This document shows, piece after piece, positions 61,344-64,000 of a stretch of 64,000 nucleotides of DNA. Origin of the DNA: Aureimonas sp. ME7 (GTDB taxonomy: Bacteria; Pseudomonadota; Alphaproteobacteria; Rhizobiales; Rhizobiaceae); NCBI RefSeq assembly GCF_903970965.1, contig NZ_CAJCKW010000006.1:1-64000 (forward strand), written 5' to 3'. Numbering within the stretch: the stretch's first letter is position 1; every line of letters starts with the position of its first letter. Both the position numbers and the translations under genes were made by a program. The notes below the pieces were generated by a model. It had not been told where the DNA came from and made no database searches. It saw nothing but the letters and a program-made list of their open reading frames with translations.

Positions 61344-63683
61344 CTACTGCGCCGCGACCGCCGACACGGGCGAAGGCGTCACGCGGATCGGCACGGATTT
61401 GGCCGCCGGCACGTGGCTTTCCTTGGCGTGGTGCCAGAGCGGGATCAGCTTGTTGAGTTCGGGATAGTAGCCCCCGACATCGCCCTTCGGCAGCTTGTAG
61501 GAGTGAACGCGCAACCCCTCGACCCGGCGCTCCACTCCGTCGTCGGCATGGGTCTCGACATCGACGTAGTCCTGATCGCGAAGCCCCAGGCGCGCCATGT
61601 CGTCCCGGTTCATGAGAAGCACCATGCGCGAGCCCGAGATGCCGCGCAGCCGGTCGTCGTAGCCGTAGACCGTGGTGTTGAACTGGTCGTTGGAGCGCAG
61701 CGTCATCAGGGTGAAGACGTCGGGCCCCCGCGTGTCGATATCGGGATTGGCATCGAACCCGTCCTCGGGAAGGATGAAGTTGGCTCGTCTGTTTTCCGTC
61801 TGCCAGACACGCTTGCAGGCCGGCAGCTCGCGGTGGAAGCCGCCGGGCTGGAGGAAGCGCTTGTTGAAGTCCTTGAAATACTGCGGATAGGCGCGCTCGA
61901 TCTCGTCGCGGACGAGCGAGTAGTCGCCGACCCATTCGTCCCAGGGGATGTTGGAGCGCCCCGGCACGGTCGCCTTCGCCAGCTCCGCGACGATCTTGGG
62001 CTCGGACAGAAGCTCGGGCGAGGCCGGCGGGCGCCAGCCCTTGGAGCCGTGGATGCAGGCGGTGGAATCCTCCATGGACACGGTCTGGTCGCCCGACGCC
62101 TGCCGGTCGCGCTCGATGCGCCCGAGACAGGGCAGGATATAGGTGACCTCGCCCGGCAGAAGGTGGTTGCGGTTGAGCTTGGTCGAGATCTGGACGTGGA
62201 GGCGCAGGTTCCGCCACGCCGCTTCGACCTTTTCCGTCTCCGGCACCGCGCGCGAAAAATTGCCGCCAAGGCCGATGAAGGCCTTCACCGAACCGTCGAT
62301 GATGCCCTCGCAGGCCTCCACTGTCGCCAGACCTTTTTCGCGCGGCGGCTCGAAGGCGTAGAACTCGGCGAACTTGTCGAGCGGGGCAAGCTCGGGCTTT
62401 TCGGTGATGCCGACCGTGCGTTGCCCCTGCACGTTGGAATGGCCGCGGATCGGCGAAACGCCGGCGCCCGGCTTGCCGATATTGCCGCGCATCAGAAGAA
62501 GGTTCACCACCATCTGGACGTTGGCGACGCCGTGCCGGTGCTGCGTCAGGCCCATGCCGTAATGGGCGATGACCCGCTCGGATCGGGAGTAGACGCGCCC
62601 GACCTCTTCCAGATCGGCGCGCGAGAGCCCCGAGCAGCGCTCGATCTCGGCCCAGTCGGAGCCGCGCACGAAGCTCTCGAACGCGTCGAACCCGTGGCAA
62701 TGCTCGGCGATGAAGTCGACGTCGAGGACGCGCTTGGCGCCTTGCGCCTTCGCCGCGTCGTCCAGCGCCAGCACCGCCTTGGCGATGCCGGTCATGGCCG
62801 CGAGATCGCCGCCGCAGCGCAGCTGGAAATACTCGCTCGACATCTTGGTGCCCTCGTCCGGCGAAAGCATCTCGGTCGGGGCCTGCGGGTTCTTGAAACG
62901 CACCAGACCCCGTTCCTCGACGGGGTTGAACGTATAAACGGGAACGCCGCGCTGGCGCGCTTCCTGCACCGGGTGGAGAAGGCGCGGCGCGTTGGTGCCG
63001 GTGTTGTGGCCGAAGAACAGCATCATGTCGCACTGTTCGAGGTCTTCGTAGACGATGGTGCCGACCGGCGATCCGATCGACTTCGGCAGGCCGACCGACG
63101 TCGATTCGTGGCACATGTTGGACGAATCCGGCAGGTTCGCAGAACCGTAGATCCGTGCGAAGAGCTGGTACATGTAGCTCGTCTCGAGCGAGGCGCGGCC
63201 CGAGGCGTAGAAGATCACGGATTTCGGATCGAGCGCCTGGAGCTCTCGGCCGATCTCGGCGAAGGCGCTGTCCCAGGTGACCGGAATATACTGGTCGAGC
63301 GAGGCGTCGTAGCGCATCGGGCTCGTCAGGCGGCCGTTCTTCTCGAGATCGTAGTCCGGCCAGTCGAGGAGCTCGGAAACCGTGTGCCTGGCGAAGAAGT
63401 CGCGCCCCGTGCGCCGCTTGGTCTGCTCCCAGATCGTCGCCTTGGCGCCGTTCTCGCAGAACTCGAAGGCGTGGTTGTCCTTGGGTTTGGCCCAGGAACA
63501 CGACACGCAGGCGAAGCCGTCGGGCTTGTTCTGCTTGTAGAGCGTGTTCCAGATGGTGGAGACCGCCAGCCCTTCCGCCAGGCTTTTGGTGGCAAGCGAC
63601 TTCACCGAGCCCCAGCCGCCGGTCGGATGGTCGTAGGGCTGGACTTGCGGCTCGGGCTGGACTTCGCTGCGCTTCATGATCAT
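61344..63683 (-). CDS. YdeP/FdhF-type molybdopterin oxidoreductase
   Basis: A 779-aa molybdopterin enzyme of the YdeP (FdhF-alpha-like) family: N-terminal FACVSCSWAKP with two Cys (59, 62), NMCHESTSVGL, FFGHNTGTNAPRLLHP, AHYGMGLTQHRHGVANVQ, GITEKPE, and the C-terminal MopB domain (NDQFNTTVYGYDDRLRGI, VLLMNRDDMARLGL). The number of Cys near the N terminus is too few for a standard [4Fe-4S] FDH site. YdeP homologues are tied to acid resistance and unknown reductase activity. Start at 63683 or at Met3; both are preceded by GAGG. Confidence 0.85.
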   Translation of the reverse strand: MIMKRSEVQPEPQVQPYDHPTGGWGSVKSLATKSLAEGLAVSTIWNTLYKQNKPDGFACVSCSWAKPKDNHAFEFCENGAKATIWEQTKRRTGRDFFARHTVSELLDWPDYDLEKNGRLTSPMRYDASLDQYIPVTWDSAFAEIGRELQALDPKSVIFYASGRASLETSYMYQLFARIYGSANLPDSSNMCHESTSVGLPKSIGSPVGTIVYEDLEQCDMMLFFGHNTGTNAPRLLHPVQEARQRGVPVYTFNPVEERGLVRFKNPQAPTEMLSPDEGTKMSSEYFQLRCGGDLAAMTGIAKAVLALDDAAKAQGAKRVLDVDFIAEHCHGFDAFESFVRGSDWAEIERCSGLSRADLEEVGRVYSRSERVIAHYGMGLTQHRHGVANVQMVVNLLLMRGNIGKPGAGVSPIRGHSNVQGQRTVGITEKPELAPLDKFAEFYAFEPPREKGLATVEACEGIIDGSVKAFIGLGGNFSRAVPETEKVEAAWRNLRLHVQISTKLNRNHLLPGEVTYILPCLGRIERDRQASGDQTVSMEDSTACIHGSKGWRPPASPELLSEPKIVAELAKATVPGRSNIPWDEWVGDYSLVRDEIERAYPQYFKDFNKRFLQPGGFHRELPACKRVWQTENRRANFILPEDGFDANPDIDTRGPDVFTLMTLRSNDQFNTTVYGYDDRLRGISGSRMVLLMNRDDMARLGLRDQDYVDVETHADDGVERRVEGLRVHSYKLPKGDVGGYYPELNKLIPLWHHAKESHVPAAKSVPIRVTPSPVSAVAAQ

Positions 63684-63779
63684 GGCCTCGGCGGAAACGG
63701 GGGTTACCCTCTCCCCCGATCAAGCCCGGCCCCGGCGAACTGGTTCCCGGTCGTGCGCGCTTATCTCGCACCCGCGACT

Positions 63780-64000
63780 TCACTTGACGACGACGATGCG
63801 CCGGCCCTCTCGAAGGAGCGGCGACAAGCGGTTCATGTCGGCGCGGGAAACGGCGACGCAGCCCTCCGTCGGCGCGTATCCGGGCTTGGCCACATGGAGA
63901 AAGATGGCGCTGCCGCGCCCGCGTGCGCGTGCCCGAAAATTCCAATCGAGAACGACGACGACGTCGTAGAGCGCATCGGTGCGAAGCATCCCTTCAGCGC
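63780..64000 (-). CDS. L,D-transpeptidase (YkuD-like), 5' part outside the window
   Basis: The minus-strand frame is open through base 64000, so the start lies right of the window. Visible: ALYDVVVVLDWNFRA, GSAIFLHVAKPGYAPTEGCVAVSRADM with the catalytic Cys in the HxxxxxxxxxxxGC pattern, and a C-terminal RRIVVVK. This family forms 3-3 cross-links or attaches lipoproteins to peptidoglycan; an N-terminal signal is expected outside. Confidence 0.85.
   Translation of the reverse strand, partial: AEGMLRTDALYDVVVVLDWNFRARARGRGSAIFLHVAKPGYAPTEGCVAVSRADMNRLSPLLREGRRIVVVK

Overview
The window is a high-GC chromosomal segment from an alphaproteobacterium, most likely of the order Hyphomicrobiales (Rhizobiales). 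The grounds are the divergent tsaD / hemC-hemD-mitofilin-hemY block, the gpsA-YciI-EVE-DUF3072 string beside it, the SthA form without a redox disulfide, a PraR-like XRE regulator, a GH16 enzyme with an RTX tail, and many ABC uptake operons with GTG starts and 1-4 bp gene overlaps. Genus cannot be fixed from the sequence alone.

Layout. 1-5.5 kb: the 3' part of a secreted GH16 glucanase with calcium-binding repeats, then small secreted or membrane proteins and a YggT protein. 5.9-12.5 kb: a 6.5-kb genomic island in the 3' end of a tRNA-Ala(CGC) gene, bounded by a 19-bp direct repeat. It carries a tyrosine integrase, a small membrane protein, a serine recombinase with its own inverted-repeat site, and an 810-aa SIR2-like / Ser-Thr protein kinase fusion that is visibly AT-richer than the host genes. 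That fusion is the best candidate here for an undescribed system, probably anti-phage. 12.7-25.4 kb: regulators and sugar catabolism: an SDR gene broken by one amber codon beside an AraC regulator, a melR/melA pair (alpha-galactoside hydrolysis), and a DeoR-led operon (sugar kinase, ABC importer, AgaS, GatZ, UgpC-like ATPase) that looks like a galactosamine / tagatose-6-phosphate pathway.

26.2-36.3 kb: a tightly packed operon with a peptide-type ABC importer, two DszC/SfnC-like flavin monooxygenases, a PEP-mutase/isocitrate-lyase-family enzyme and a DszA/NtaA-type LLM monooxygenase, suggestive of scavenging an organosulfur or related xenobiotic compound. 36.4-42.5 kb: three divergent regulator/enzyme pairs or groups (bdcR/bdcA; alpha/beta hydrolase/TetR; Old Yellow Enzyme/HxlR) and an XRE regulator, with palindromes in the divergent gaps.

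43-64 kb: an MFS exporter, sthA, a class I amidotransferase, a TerB-like protein, the heme-synthesis block, tsaD-gpsA and small conserved proteins, a 27-aa membrane microprotein, a methyltransferase, a TIM-barrel isomerase, a three-gene ferric-type ABC importer, a YdeP-type molybdopterin oxidoreductase, and the 3' part of an L,D-transpeptidase.
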